A DNA stretch of 64,000 nt, from contig BSBN01000860.1 in assembly GCA_027924645.1 (NCBI GenBank), positions 8,928,001 through 8,992,000 on the forward strand, given 5' to 3'. Below are positions 12,401 through 27,246 of this stretch, piece after piece (the stretch's first letter is position 1; the number at the start of each line of letters is the position of its first letter). A program made the translations under genes and the position numbers. Below the pieces are notes generated by a model, which saw only the letters and a program-made list of their open reading frames with translations, made no database searches and was not told where the DNA came from. This DNA is from Cunninghamia lanceolata. Taxonomy: Eukaryota > Streptophyta > Pinopsida > Cupressales > Cupressaceae.

Positions 12401-15400
12401 GTCATATGAGATTTTTGAATGGAAGAAAGGAATGAAATATTAGCTCAAGTTTTTGAATAAATATCCTTCATATGCCCAACTCTTAAGCAGCTGTAGGCAT
12501 ATGAAGGATATTTATTCAAAAATTTGAGCTAATATTTCATTCCTTTCTTATGCCACAGGATGAAGCACTAGGCCTGACGTGTCCTTTCCATATCATTTCT
12601 TGTTCTGATGTTAGATCTCTCATCATTCTCTAGTACAAACAAGGTTACAAAAGAGTGTTAGGCAATGGCAAGCTTGGAATGAGGATAGTAGAACACTTCA
12701 CCAAACAATGAAATGGAACTCTAGTTTGAATTTATCATTGTACTCTGCTAGCATTTGGTCCATTTGCTTTTTATGTGTTAGTTGAGCGATTGTGTGAGTC
12801 AAGAAAAATAAACTTTGTATTTTGACTTATAAATTTATGACACTGCTTGGTGCTAATCACAGAAACTTTGTTAGTCAGAGTATCTTTGGAATTTTTTATA
12901 ACACCAATGGAGCAACATCACAAACAAATTCATCTCTGAGTTGTTTGATTATTTATATAAGGCAACACTATTGTGCGATGTGTATCCCATTTCCTTAAAT
13001 CACCCAATGATGTATGGTTGAGGATTAGGTGCTACTGACATTTTGAGTCTTTTTGAGTACATATGATGAAACCAATTATTTTGACTTCTATTGTCACCAT
13101 TGAAATTCATAGGATGTTTTTGACCCCACAATTTAGAATGAAAAAGACATTTAGATTCTTTATAGTTGAGTTCTAAAGGTGTTACTTGAGTAGTTGAAAT
13201 CGTGGCTCTATGTTTCAAATCCATGATTTGCTTACTTTATCTTGTGCTTGAGCAACTTGGTTGATGCTCGCAGATAAAACATAGAGCTATCCTAGCACAT
13301 CATTTGTCATTTGAATGGACATTGAATTTCAAAGCACTGCATCATTTTCCCATCTTGTGCTTCTTTTGCTCATTAGGTGTTTTTTCCTTTATTATTTTGT
13401 TGGGCATCTAGATGTGACACTAAGGACCTTTGTCTAACTCTTTCCATTGGGCTTTTTGCCATTTTATCTTTCTTTTTCTGAGACTTGTTAGATTTTGGAT
13501 TGTCCTACCCCCTTTGTGTTTTCTGTGGTTTAGTTGTCACCTGGTGCGTTTTGGGTTTTTTGCATTTTTGACATACAACCATACATGTGCATATATTTGC
13601 AAATAACAAGAAAGAGGAATACCCACAAGCTAAAATGTAATGGAAATGCTTTATAAAACCATTTCAAGCAATACCCATATGAAGAAATGACAAAAGCATG
13701 GAATGTCTCACATACCCATTAGCTGTAGCAAAATATACATAGCTGGAAATGACACTACAGCAGTAGTAAACAATGGATATCCTTCAGAAAACAATGCAAA
13801 CTCAGATCTATGTTTTCAGTCCAGCGAATACACCAGATACACAAGACAAATCGCCCTCAAGGAGACCAACAGAGACACCAAACTCAAAGTATGCTGACCC
13901 AAGCCCCTTGTGCTGACTGGTATGATGCTTTGTGAGCTGATTCAGAGTTGCTTGGACTGTATTTTACCCTCTCAGATGCTCCTACAGATCTGAATACTCT
14001 CCTCCAATGACCACGCCCAGAAATGAAAGAGGAAACAATGAAAATATACCACAAAACAGTCCCAATATCCTCACAGCATGCTACGGCCAGGTACAGTACA
14101 GGTACGGCCTGATTTGGAGCTCACAAACTCACCAAAACATCTTCAAATCTCTGTCTACCACCTGCAATATGTTCTTCAATATGTCCCAATAATTATGAAG
14201 GCAAAAATCTGAAGATATGTCAATGAAATCACCTCCGCCACAAACTAATTTTGTGCAATGAAGCTCAAAGGTAACCCCTGAAATGGAGCTACTCAAATAA
14301 CACCCTGGGAGTGTCTTTCAACCCCGCAGATGCTCTCAACCATGGAGGTTTTCGTCTCCAAAGTAGCTGGTACAAACCCTTGCTCACCAAGAACAAGCTC
14401 AGACTTAGAAAAAATGCAATAGTGGATGCATAGAATGAATGTCCCTTTTTTCTTTTATTCCTCTTCTTCCCTCAACGCCCCTTTTTGGAGGAATTTAATA
14501 TTTTATTATTTCTTTATGTCCTCATGCCTTGGGCACCCACATAAAGGTAACTAAGTTCACAATATATAATAAAGTCACTTTTAATAACAGCATATAAAGT
14601 TATATATTTAATTTAACTTAAATATGTCTATTTATTAAAATAATAATTCAAACGGTCTCCTCATCGCTTTGTAGTACCGCTGAGCTGGCCAATGGAACGT
14701 CGACATGATTCGGGACCGTTGCATTGACTCGCTCGCAGTCTTGTGAGCCCCTGCTAAAAATAGTAAGTTTGGCCAAATGACCCAAACTCACTCTAGAAAG
14801 TGCCAACTAGTATATTCCGCCGAGAGGAATCCATCTCACTGCTCTGTAGATGCTGACTGAGCTTCGGTGAGCCACATCACCGTGGGTCCCCTAACCATTC
14901 TCACTAGTCTACGGGAACCCGTATAGGAGACTAGTCCGATGCACAAGTGTCGACTTAGGAAGGGGACAATACAGATTTATAACTGTCACTGATAACTTTA
15001 GGTATTAACTTTGCTTCAATTTTCACAACATACCTATTAGAATATCTTGATGATCAAATCAATAGAAAATTCATCTTAGCTTAGATATAGGGTTATTAGG
15101 AAGTTGTATACTTGAGAATTTGATTACTGTAAGTGTAATTTGTTCCCAAATATGTCATCATGGTATCAAAAATGTTGGTGTATTTGTGGACCAATTGTTC
15201 ATGTCCTTAATTGAAGCAATTATCGAAAGCATCAACATCAATTTTGTCTTCAAAAATCGAGTATGTCAAGATTTACTTGTAACTTATGTGATGTTTGAAA
15301 TCCAAAGCTCTTGCTAGGCATGAATGGCTCGGTTGAGGAATGTAGAAGCCACCTGCTAGAGAATTTGGTCAACTTATTTCACTTTGCCTTTGGAGTATAT

Positions 15401-18400
15401 TTTCAAACCATCTTTCGATACCGTACATGGTTTATGAAAGGTAATTTGGAGCCATAACAAACTATTTCCACATAACCCTCATGAGACAAAAATATGCAAA
15501 ATAAGTATTCAGAATCCACCATGCAAAATAATAATAAAGCATACCATCAAGAATTCCAGATGTACCTTGGGAAAACCCTCTCAAGGGAAAAATCGAGCCT
15601 CCAAAAGCACCCACAAAACTCAATGTATTATATCATTAACAAAGATCACAATACACTTGTAGAGTTTCCATGCGAGGCTTCTGAAACATTAAACTTGTTA
15701 ATTGTACTCCATGTGAACAAGCAAATGAGAATCATGTAACCACACATTCCAATCCATGCTTCCTCTCCTCACATATGCAACCTACAAGAGATGCCCAATC
15801 CAACTTTAGCCAACAAGCCAAATGTTACACAAGCCAACCTGAACAACTAGTTGTGCTTGCTTTTATAAAGACAAGCTTGCACAATACCACTAAGTGGTAT
15901 TACATAACCATGTGCCTTAAAAACCATGAGCTTACAAAACCATGTCCCCCTCATTTACTTTTTGGTACTAAGTTTTCCCGTTTGGTACTAAGTTTTCCAG
16001 TTGGTATTAAGTTTTCCCAATATTAAATATTTTCCCAATGTTCAACGCACATTAAATATTTATCCCAATCTCACATACAAGATACAAGTGGCCCCAAGAA
16101 TGTCTAACCGATGTGGTATCCACATCTCCTAGATGCACCACAATAAAATAGTACATTTTACATTATAAGCATTATGCAAGGTATACAACACACCTTTCCC
16201 AACATTTTTGTTATTTTGTTGTCTCCTTATAAATGAAAATAAAGAACTCTCTATTAAGCTAGGGGTTCATTACTTTAATTTACTAGTGCATTTTCTTTCT
16301 TAGACTAACATTATAAAATAATAAGAATTTCGGATCTATATGCCAAGTAATATAAACACAATGAGCTGGGAATTGAAATGCAATTGCTTCTAGAAGAGAA
16401 AAGCGTTAAGCGTCCTTGATTCCCCATTTGGTGGAGGCAGATGATTGGAAGAAGCTACAGGAGATTGGAGAAATGACTGGCAGATGCTTAGAAACTGTTT
16501 TTGGAAAGTTGGAATTGCATGACATGGGCTTTACCTAGAAGTCACACTCATAACCTCAAAGGTCATGCTCATGATTGTATGCCCGCACTATTGATCTTTG
16601 CCTGAAAATTGCTTTGGAAACTGTCTGATCTTGCAACTCATGCCTCCAACCACAAAACTCACTCTTGAGTCTTGACCCTTGGGTTGCACTCTTGATCTCT
16701 GATAGATGATAGTGTCCTTGCATTGTGTGGAGTCAAAACTTGCTGAGGTTGTTTGCTTGATTTTTGTGGTTCTTGTGGTGCTTGCAGATTCTAGATCCAA
16801 TTTTCTTGTGTTGAGTTATTTGCGACTAAACTTGTGAGGAAGGGGAAAAAATAGGTTAGTCAGTCCCCTAGATGGCTTGTTTCAACCTTGAAGTAAATAA
16901 CAAGATGGGAGTGTGTGAATCTCTATTGTGTTGATTGTGTTTTGGTGGTGGGCTCTAAAGAAAATAAAGGGAGAAATCCTATAGAGAATAGCTAATTTCA
17001 AATTTGTGTAAATGGAGAAAGATAGGAAATTTATGTAGCAAGGTGCCATGGCAATGGAAGGAGAAGAATTTGTAGGGTTTTGGCAATGTTCTATGGAGGA
17101 ATAATATCACAAAGGTTATATAATGGGAGAATATCAATAGTTTGTTGAAGAATAATAGAGATAACCCAAAGAGATTGAAGGTATGTAATAAGAAGCCAAA
17201 GAATCCTAGTAGACTCGAGAGAGAAATAGGGAGGTTCAAATGAAGGTCTTATTACATTTTTATAAGGATCAATTGGTGAATTAGCCATTTAAAAATGTAG
17301 TAAGGCCATAAAGCACGACTTTTGGCTATTAAGATTTGAATTTTTGTAGTGGACAATAGTGTGGTTGCACTATTGTTTGAGGTCACTTGTGTGATTGCGC
17401 TAATGTTTGAGGACAGTAGTGCAATTGCGCTAATGTTAGAGGTCACTAGTGCGATTGTGCTAGTGTTTGACGTCACTAGCGCTAGTGTCCGAGTGGACAT
17501 GGGTTTTGGAGAATGTTAGGAATGGGCAGAAAACAACTAAAGGGCTAGAGTTTGGCTTGCATGGCACTTTTTTGAGGGGTTTTAGGCTTAGAAATGTGCT
17601 TAATGATGAGTCCTTAAACATGTCTAAGGGAACGGATCCCAAAATGGGTGGTGACATAGAGTGAAGTGTGCGAAGTATGCAATTTTTGACTCTACACTCC
17701 TTTGTTTCTCCAAGTTTCCTGGATGAAGGGATGAGTTTTTGGGGACAACAAAAAAATATGCAAATTTTGGGAACAAATAATGCACACACACATACATGCG
17801 CACACACTAGACACACATAATGCCATTACAGAGGGATGAAAATTGAAAGTCAAATGCCAATCACCATTCATGACATTGAACTCTGGAAATCAAAATTAGA
17901 TTCATGATATGATTATTGATAATTCATTACCTTATATCATAATTAACTACAAATTTGTAGTTAGAAATGAAACATTGAAAATCAACATGTCAAAATGAAA
18001 TGCTAATTGCATTTACCAGCAAACTCAATAGTGGGAGTCATTGCTAGATGGATGTCTCCCTAGCAAGCTCCATGTCTTTCTTTTCCTCTCTTTTCCAAAT
18101 ATAATGAAATTAAGGTTTGGGGGTTGTATTAGGGCGGGAGGCCTTGGTGGGCCCTATTTTGAGGGTTTAATATTTTTTGAATTTCAATTTTTAAAAAAAG
18201 TCCTTGTTGTTGGGGATGTGTAGATGTGTCCAAGATGTTTGAGGGATGTTCCAACATGGAGAGGATGTAGTGAGGTCATCATGATGTCTTCGAGAGTTCG
18301 AGTCTCAACACATCCTTTGCATGCTGATGGCAGGAGGGGCAATGAGGGGATGCTTTATCCTCACCCCTTTGCCATGGAGGTTGGTTTTTTCTTAGAGATG

Positions 18401-21400
18401 CATCCTTGTGGAACATTGGCTGGCTATCTTTTTCTTTGTTAATTAGAGTCATTTGAAACCACATGGTAGTTTTAAGGTAACTATTTTCAAGACCTAGCAT
18501 TTTATGGCCTAACCTTGTTCAAATAACAATTAGAAAAAGCAGATGAGTGCTTTTATACTGTGATCCGGATCATAGGAGCAATCGAAGGGACAAAACACAT
18601 ACCATGGAATCTAGTGTGTTATGGGCAGAAATGGTTTATATTATAACTTTTATATAGCAGTTGTTTGTGCATATATTGCACCATTATGTAATCTTGCCAT
18701 GTTGGGAAGCTTGGTCAGGGACTGTAGGTGATTACTGAGATGCATTGAGCTTAGTTTTATCAATTCCATGAGGCATTAATGTGTCATCTCCTTTGGTTTT
18801 CATTTCTACAAGCTATTTATTCCTTGGCATCAATAATTTATAGGGACCTTACTGTGGGGTATATTCAATGGAGGTCTGTATTTGTATTATATGAGGCTGA
18901 CATGAATAATCACACATGGTTTAGGCAATCACATGTTATAAATAAATGTAGATATTGCCGTATCTATCATTCATTAGTCCAATGCCAAAGTGATAATTTG
19001 CATATTCCCTGTACCTGCCATATCTTGTGTCCTTCCCTCTCTAAGTTGTATGTTTATGTGTATGAAGTGAGTTTTATAGAATAGTAATGGAATATGGTAG
19101 CTGTGCATCTAAGATTCTAACCACTGTAGTGCTGGAAGGGATTAAGTAGATTATGAGGATGAAAGGTAACCTGTTTTGACAGCAATCGGACTGCACTAGC
19201 AAAGAAGATGCTACAAATGATTCCACAAACTTGGAACAAAACAATTCATACACAAAGATTCAATGGATAGAATAATGATGATAAAATTCTATTATCTAAC
19301 TAGTTATATACAAAATGGTGACAATGAATGCAAATGTGAATGGTACAATTTTTGGTATGAAGTTTGAACCCTTCTGGACTCATATGATACATACTTGTAC
19401 ATGATTACATCAAAGAAGACAAAAACAACATGCTACAAGAAGTTGAACTGTTTGTATTCCATCGCTTGGACTTGCAAGTTTTATGGGCAGTTGTTGTTGT
19501 TTGCAGGGTTGGTTCTTTGAAGGTTTAGTTGTTGGCAAAATGTAGGGTCAACTTCGGGTGCTAGCCAGGAGTGGCGTCTGACTTAGTGAAGTGTTTCTGG
19601 CGAGGCAGACACTTGGGGTGCTGACAGTCATTGTAGTACTCCTGCTGCCACCTAGACCACCAATTGTTGGGATTGTAGTAAAATCTTTGATTTCCACTAG
19701 TCTTTTGACAACCAATCTGAATCACATACCCTATAGTCTTGTCATCACACATGCACTTTGTAGAAGTCACATGAAAACTACTCTGCCAATACACATTTCA
19801 AACAGAAGGTGGATGACTATGGAGGTACACAGTCTACTTATAGGCTTTCAAAGGAAATGCATCTACAAAGCACTCTGAAACATGTGATGGAGCTCTTGGA
19901 GTTCTAATATTGAATAATTTACGCTTATAGTCTTGTTCATATTGACTTGTAGATCATGGATTCAATAGTTTATATAAATCAATAATATGATTTGTGCAAC
20001 TTTTTAAGGTGAATGAAAATGCTAACATTTCAGCTCATGGTGACAGGGCCCACATTTTAAACACAAAACATGCATTTTAAATGTAAATGCCTGGGTTCTG
20101 AGGCCATTCTGACAAGTGGAACAGAATGATGGTCAAACCTGTCAATCATATGGTCAAGGGCATTTAAAACAAGAAAATACATGGGGTTTTCAAGAAGATG
20201 TGAGTTTTGCACAAGTCATAAAAAGAAAAAAAGATTTACATGGATAAAAACAAGAAAAGAGTGAGAAAAAAACACTTCAATTTAATTTTTTTTCCAATAT
20301 AATTTTAAAGAGTCTGCCTAGTTTTTTCCATTTTAAATACAAATAATTGACACACACACATACACACACTCTGCCTATGCCATGTCTTTTCCAAATACAT
20401 GTTATGCTATTATGCATAAACTTGGCAGCTTACACAAGAATGTTGCTCTCAGGATGGCATGGTCGTTACTGATGCAGATTCCAGGCTCTGCTTCCAAGTT
20501 TTTTCTAGAAAACCAATGCAGCCAGATATTTAAAAGATATATCCATCTTCACATATCATCTTCCTGTCTGTTAACACAGTTACACATCACAGAAGATATA
20601 ATCAGGGTACAAATTCAGAACTGGTGAGATTTCAAATTAAGAACATAAAAGAACATACAGAATGATTGAGAGAACAACTTGAAAATCCGAGATGCTCTTT
20701 ATTTCAATTTTTCATATGTCAAAATATGGAATCACTGACCCAGTTATCTATCAAAATATAAAAAACATAAGTTATAGGCAAGACATGCCCTTAAAATTTT
20801 GTAAATTTGCCTGGTGTTCATGATCTCCCATCAGATACATTTTATGAAATTTCTTTTTTAGACTTAAGTCTATGATTTAGAATGCGTATGGGCATATGGG
20901 CACACACACATAGAGAACTCCAAGTATTTGGGAGATTGCATCCAATGCTTGTTTAGCTTCTGAATTATGGGAATCCCGAGGATTTGACTGCATTTATGGT
21001 GTGTTTCAGTTGGTTATGAAGGACATCTTGTATCATAACATATGTGATATTTGGAAATGTTTCTTTGACAGTGATAAATCTATGGCCTTGTCAATTTTTT
21101 TTGGGTTAAATACATTTCATTATCAAGACTGCATGAGGCTTATGGTTATAGTTATTCTATCATTTTCAAAGTGGGATATTTCTACATCCAAAATCAGGAG
21201 TGCTTCAGAAACTCTTATTTCAAGTCATGTTATGTTGCTTACGACACTCTATGCAACTACACTAATGGTATTTAGGTGTCTTCAAATTGATGTTAATAAT
21301 GAACAGGTGGATGGGCCCATAACAATACATGTAATATGTTGGAGTCACTGTCAATGAGTTGAGGAGGCCTTGATACATCCTTGAAACTTGTTTCTTCATT

Positions 21401-24400
21401 CCTATTTTCATAATTGTGGCGGATGAGAGTAAACAAGTAGGCAGTATGATCATTTGGGCTTTTTCTGCAAGAAGGCACTACTAAAAGTTAGGGTTTTACA
21501 TTTGTTTACAGATTTTGTTTCTAGTTCCGCGGAATTTTAGGTTTGCAATGTTGTTGAGAGTTGGGCTTCTTTCATTGTCTTGGGCGATGGCTCTAACATC
21601 TTATGTTAGGTTCAGGTTTGCAACCATGTTTGACTTTTAGGTGAGCAACAATAATAAACCACCTTTAAATATCCATGTTTAAATTGAAGCCTATAGATGG
21701 ATTTACTATAAATCATGCCTAGGCATGGGATATGTTCTTTAAAATTTCAAGCACATTTGTATTTATCTAGTATTACATTCTGAAGATCTAAATGCAAAAC
21801 ACAGGTGCTAAAGAAAAATACAAATGAAGAATTGTTTCAATCTCAATGTTATCTGGCTTTTGGAATGTATTGTTCTTTGGTTTTGATGAATCTTTAAATT
21901 ATTAAAAACGAGTTTATGTTACCAATAACTGGGAAATATGAATTTGGTATACCAACAAAGTATTGCTTTTGTTGAGGTAGATTTATGGAGTCCTAATTGC
22001 ACTAAAGGCTTCTTTTAATAATAATTTGCTTTTGTTGACGTGGATTCAGTAGGTTTTGGGGTATAATGGAAAATTTTGGTTGGAAAAGAATGACTTCCAT
22101 GATTTTGGATTTCAAGTACAACGTCAGAGAAGCATTACAAATGAGGTTAGTTCATTGTTTAGAAGAAGGTAACTAAAAATGAATGGTACATTGATACAAA
22201 TACATGTTTTTCACATATTGGCTAGTTGTACAAGTTCTCTGTTTGGTAGCTAGAAATAAGTAAATGCTATAAAAGCTTGTGTATTATGAAAATTTTGACA
22301 TTTGTTATTACAAATTATTGTTAGGAATAATCAATAAAGCTATAACAACTCTTTCATCTAAGAATTGAAAATAATATACAATTTACATTTCTGGTGATAG
22401 GAGCAAGTTGATCCCTTTACCCTTGTGGCTGATGAACTGGCAGTTATGGCTAATAGGTTACGTTCGATGGTTGTAACTGAGGTAAGGAAGTTTATTTTCT
22501 TCTGTTGATGCACAAAAATTGTTTCTGTGGTTATATGTATTTATAGGAAAACTAAATGTGAAATTTTGTTATATTATTCAATTGTTTCCTGTTTTCAGTA
22601 TCTCATCAATGAGCTGTTCTGAAGTAGCACATTGAGAAATGATGAAGTCCGTCAATTTTGGCTGCATCTAGTTGTTAAATGCAAGTAGTTGAAATTTCTG
22701 TTTAAATATAATCCTCACTTTAACTTCTGTCGTTTTGCTTCTATATTTGCTATTTTCAATTCTTGACTGATTGATTAGGATTAGGAATATTTATTGGGTG
22801 AATACTTCAAGGAGTGATTTTGTTGGCATTGCTTAACTGAAGTATCTTTAAAATCAATTCATTGTTCTGTTTTTTCAATTTTAAGTAGTTGATGGTGTAT
22901 GTTGATCTGTAATCACACTATGTACCCCAATTACAGCTCATCAACATGGATCTTAGCGCAGAAATTATATGAACTTACTAACTATTAATGGTTTCTACCT
23001 CTCTATGCTCAAAAAATGCATTTATTAACGAGTGCATAAGCAAGGAAATGAACATAAAGGATGTATAGATCTGGAAATATGAATGCAAACAACCCCAAAG
23101 AGACACAGCAGATTACCCTGGAAAAAACCCAATAACCAGGAAAATTCAATAGTCAAATGCTCTACAACATGGATTGCTTACAAGAGTAGGTTTCTCAAAA
23201 TCAGAGCTTTCTCCTTTTTTCAGCTCCTTCCTAATTTCTTGCCACACTCATCATATGATAATGGAATAGACACACTCTCAGCAAACTTCAAATCTCCTCT
23301 GACCTATTCTTTTTTTCTAAAAATGAAGTTACGTTGTGTTTTTTTTGGCCTTCCACACACCAAGTGTATAACTGAAATCTGAATACTTTAATGATTTTAC
23401 TACCCCTTATAACTGTTCTGAAACAAATTAACAATGTTAAATGGGACAAATGACTGATTCATTAAGTATCAAATGCACCAAAAACAGCTGGCCCTAGGAG
23501 TTGGCTTACGCAGCAATAACATATGATGCATATAGTTTGGGTCAAGGTGTTAGCCTATATGGCAGTGAGGCTCAATAAATATATTTTTGTGTAGACATCA
23601 AGTAAGAAGGATTGTCTCGCTGGAAAATCCGTTTGGGATATTATCTTGGGCAATGGAGACATTAACCTCTCAAACAGGTGAACCATTACTTGAAGAAGAA
23701 GTGCTTCCATGCATTTTTGTTAACAGCACTCCTCATTATAATTGCTATATCACTCTCATGCATTTACAATTATATTCAAATATTCTTTGAAGAGTAATTA
23801 GTATAAAAGGCTAGGTTTGTACCAATCATAGCATTGAAGAATGTATTACGATATAGTTACACAATTGCTTATAATATATTAAGTTTACACAAAACCCCAG
23901 ATGGAACAAGGGGTTAAATACAAGATTGTGAACATCTGTTTTCCCATTCTCTCTGGGACTATTGATTAGTGCGTATATTGATTATTTACTATTTTAGTGT
24001 ATTGCACCATCAATCTGGTCAAGTATGGGATGTCATCAACTATTTATTTGAGTTATATTTGATACCGTTAACAGAATCTGGTGTAGAGTTCAGATTCATC
24101 AGGGTCACAACATATATCCATTTCTTGCTCAACACAGCTTATCTGCCAAAACACATTAGTTTCATAATTCTGCTAAAGATTATTAATATCAAGTTACTTT
24201 ACCACATCAACATTAATATTGGAAGCCTCATACCTCAGGTTTTCTATGAATCCTCCTGGTTTTGCCAGAGGGGCCTATAAACAATGACACCTGTAAAGTT
24301 ATATATGCAGCTTACTTAGAAATTAGAAGTGACATGGACTGGATGAAAGCATCCCATCAAGCCCAAGCCCCTCTGTCACCCCTGCTTCTATTTATCTACA

Positions 24401-27176
24401 AGACAGATTCATTACTCCAAGACGTATTCCATTGTAGCTACCTTATGTTAGAGATTGCCTTTGATTCAGTTTCAAGTTTGTTCTCATCAAGTTTTTCTTG
24501 GAGACAGATTAGCATTGTGAAGAGATTGATGAGATCATAAAGAAGATTAAAAGTATAGTGCTGTCAAAGCTAAATACAGTCTACCAAATGTGGTAGAAGT
24601 GGTGAGATCATTCAGATATTAAATCAACCTAAATCTGTTGAATGCGCTTGCAGCTGTAGGAGTCAGCTCAAAAGTCTAGCTCTTTATTTCCTATCATTAT
24701 TCTTTCAGTGGTTGTATGTTTGTGGCTAAATATTCATTGCCTTATGTTTGTGAATAGCTGACAAGTCGATGGCAGTAACATGCTTTTTGAAGAGTTGAAG
24801 CTTTTGTTGTTTTCTTTGAAGGCAATTTTCTGCATTTTTCTATGTGCTTGAATTTTATAATGATATAGTTACCTATTTTCCCTATACTTTATTCCTTTTA
24901 GCTGTACATAACTTATGTAAGAGTAACATTGAGAATTCCATCATCATAAGCTTCAAGTTCAAGTAACAAGTTTTACAAGAAAAGTTTAGTTTAGTCATTT
25001 TCAAAAAGCACTATGCTTCTTTTGTGAGAACTTTTCCAAATGAGGTTTTATAATGTTTGAGTAAATAATGTGTTGAATTGATTTGCATTGAATTGATTTG
25101 CAAAGTCTTGATGCACAGGAACACACTTAACAGTGGTTAGTGATTGGGCTAAACACCACTAACAGTTTTTAAAAGTGACTATCCTGTGCAGATTCCTAAA
25201 CTGGCAACAGCTGCGGAGTACTTCTTCAAGATGGGAGTTGAGGGTAAACGGTTTCGTCCCATGGTAATAACTTCGCAAGTAATTTTTGCATATTACCTGC
25301 TATAAAGTTTCACTGATTTTTGTGCTTTAAATTGAAATAGATAGTGGTGCAAAGATTTTGTTTCATATTCTAGGAAGTTTTCAGAACTAAAGTTTTTTAG
25401 TCTGAAATACTAGAAAGAAAACAGTTGCATGAACCAGTTTTATTTTAGTATTTTTTGGCCTTGAGAGGTGGGATTGTTGAGAAGTACCTCCTTTTTTGGG
25501 AAACATTTCCTGCCATGTGACCTGACGATCTGACATTTTGGGGCCCGGATCCATTGCAGAGACATCTGCAATGTCCAGAGAATGGGTTCTCACTCCTAGG
25601 TATGGTACCTAGCTAACCCCTCTTTATTTGTTTGTTTTTCAAAGGGTGGGGATTAGAAAACACAAGAAGGATAAATTTATAGCAGCATACCAATACAAAT
25701 AGGTAAATGTATTCACTTCTGTATGTTCCTTTCCTTCTGCGGAATTTGCTTTATTTTGACCTGCTAGAGCGGCAGCTTGGAATCTCATTTATACTAGATA
25801 CATTTGGGAAAAATACTTAGGTGAACAAAACTTAAGTCACACGAGTAACCTGGTTATAGATGTCATGACCGTTGTACAAACTGGTCCATTTGGCAGCTCA
25901 ACCTGGGAGATTAACTGACCATGTCTACAATTTGCAGCCACACTAGCACAACCAACTATTGTTTTACTTTTACCTTTATCTCCGCTGGGGGATCAAGGGG
26001 CAACGCCTCCTTGCAATTACCCTATGTTGTTTCATGATGCAGTTGAGGAGCAGTGCCGTGCACCCAAATATTCTTGGAAACTGTACGGTTGAAGTTCTTA
26101 ACAGTGTAACACTACTGCCAAAGTTCCAGTTGGCGTCAGTACTCTGCAACACATGCCATGTTGGCATGGATAATTGTCATCACAAAAATTCAAAATAGGA
26201 CATCTGTTCAATGGTTGTTCACTATGTTACTGATTCGCCTTCCCTGCAGCCTGGATCTAGGTCCAGTATGTACCCAGTTTGGATCCTGGTTCAAGTCCCT
26301 TGTGGATCTGGCCAGGGGCCAGCAAAATGGTCCTGGATTTGTCCAGGTTTGCTCTGCAGTGGACCCAGGTGAACCTGGGAAGAAGGCGGACACCATTTTA
26401 ATGGAAATAAAATGAATAAAATGCTCCTGCACCTAACCGATACAAACGCCCTGCACCTCAGTGATACAAATGCCCTGCACCTCCCCACTACAAACACTGT
26501 TTCTCTTTTAATGGTGGGGGACTACACACAACACAAACTTTGTTTTATTATTGTGTTATTCTTTCTAGTGTTTGTTTTATGTGGCTCTGCCAACTCATCC
26601 CCGCACTGTAGACACTTTACTGCTTGTTTTATTCCCTGAACCTACACATCCTAATGTCTCGGCCACCACATTTTTTAATTCTGCGATTGGTCCTCATTGG
26701 TTCATGGGAGAGAATCTAGTTCTGTCTCAGGTTGGGCAATTGGACAAGGTTTAACAAGTCCAGATATGCAACTGAGTCGTGCTCCACAAGTCACACTCGA
26801 TTTCTCAAGAATAAGTTTGAGCCCCAATTCAAGGAAATAATTCAGACCCGACCATTAATCGAGAAGAGTTGGCCATCAGAAGAGAGCTGGACAGGTGGAG
26901 AGAGCATTGTTACATGAAGTTTAGGTTGGATCACATTTTCTAGCAGACTTTATTTCTTGTAGAACAATCTGCACTCTTGTATTTTTCTGCACGCATAGAC
27001 CTCAATAAATTGAAGAATGTACCTATATATTTATAATAGTTTAAAGATTTGGTTGAGATATATTAAATAATAAATTATAATAGTACTTAATACTTATTGT
27101 ATATATATTATTAATTTATAATTTTTAGTCAATATATATACAATCCAGAGGTATTAAATTTTTATACAAAGCTAAA

Positions 27177-27246
<70 letters not shown>

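Larger units (their letters stand above)
402..22052 (+). other. SPS intron 1 (21,651 bp)
   Basis: The intron starts GTAATT and ends CAGTAG. It contains the Copia element, the decayed 9.1-12.3 kb transposon-type ORF and several LTR-like pieces listed separately. It is in phase 0. The length is typical of long-intron gymnosperm genes. Confidence 0.8.
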
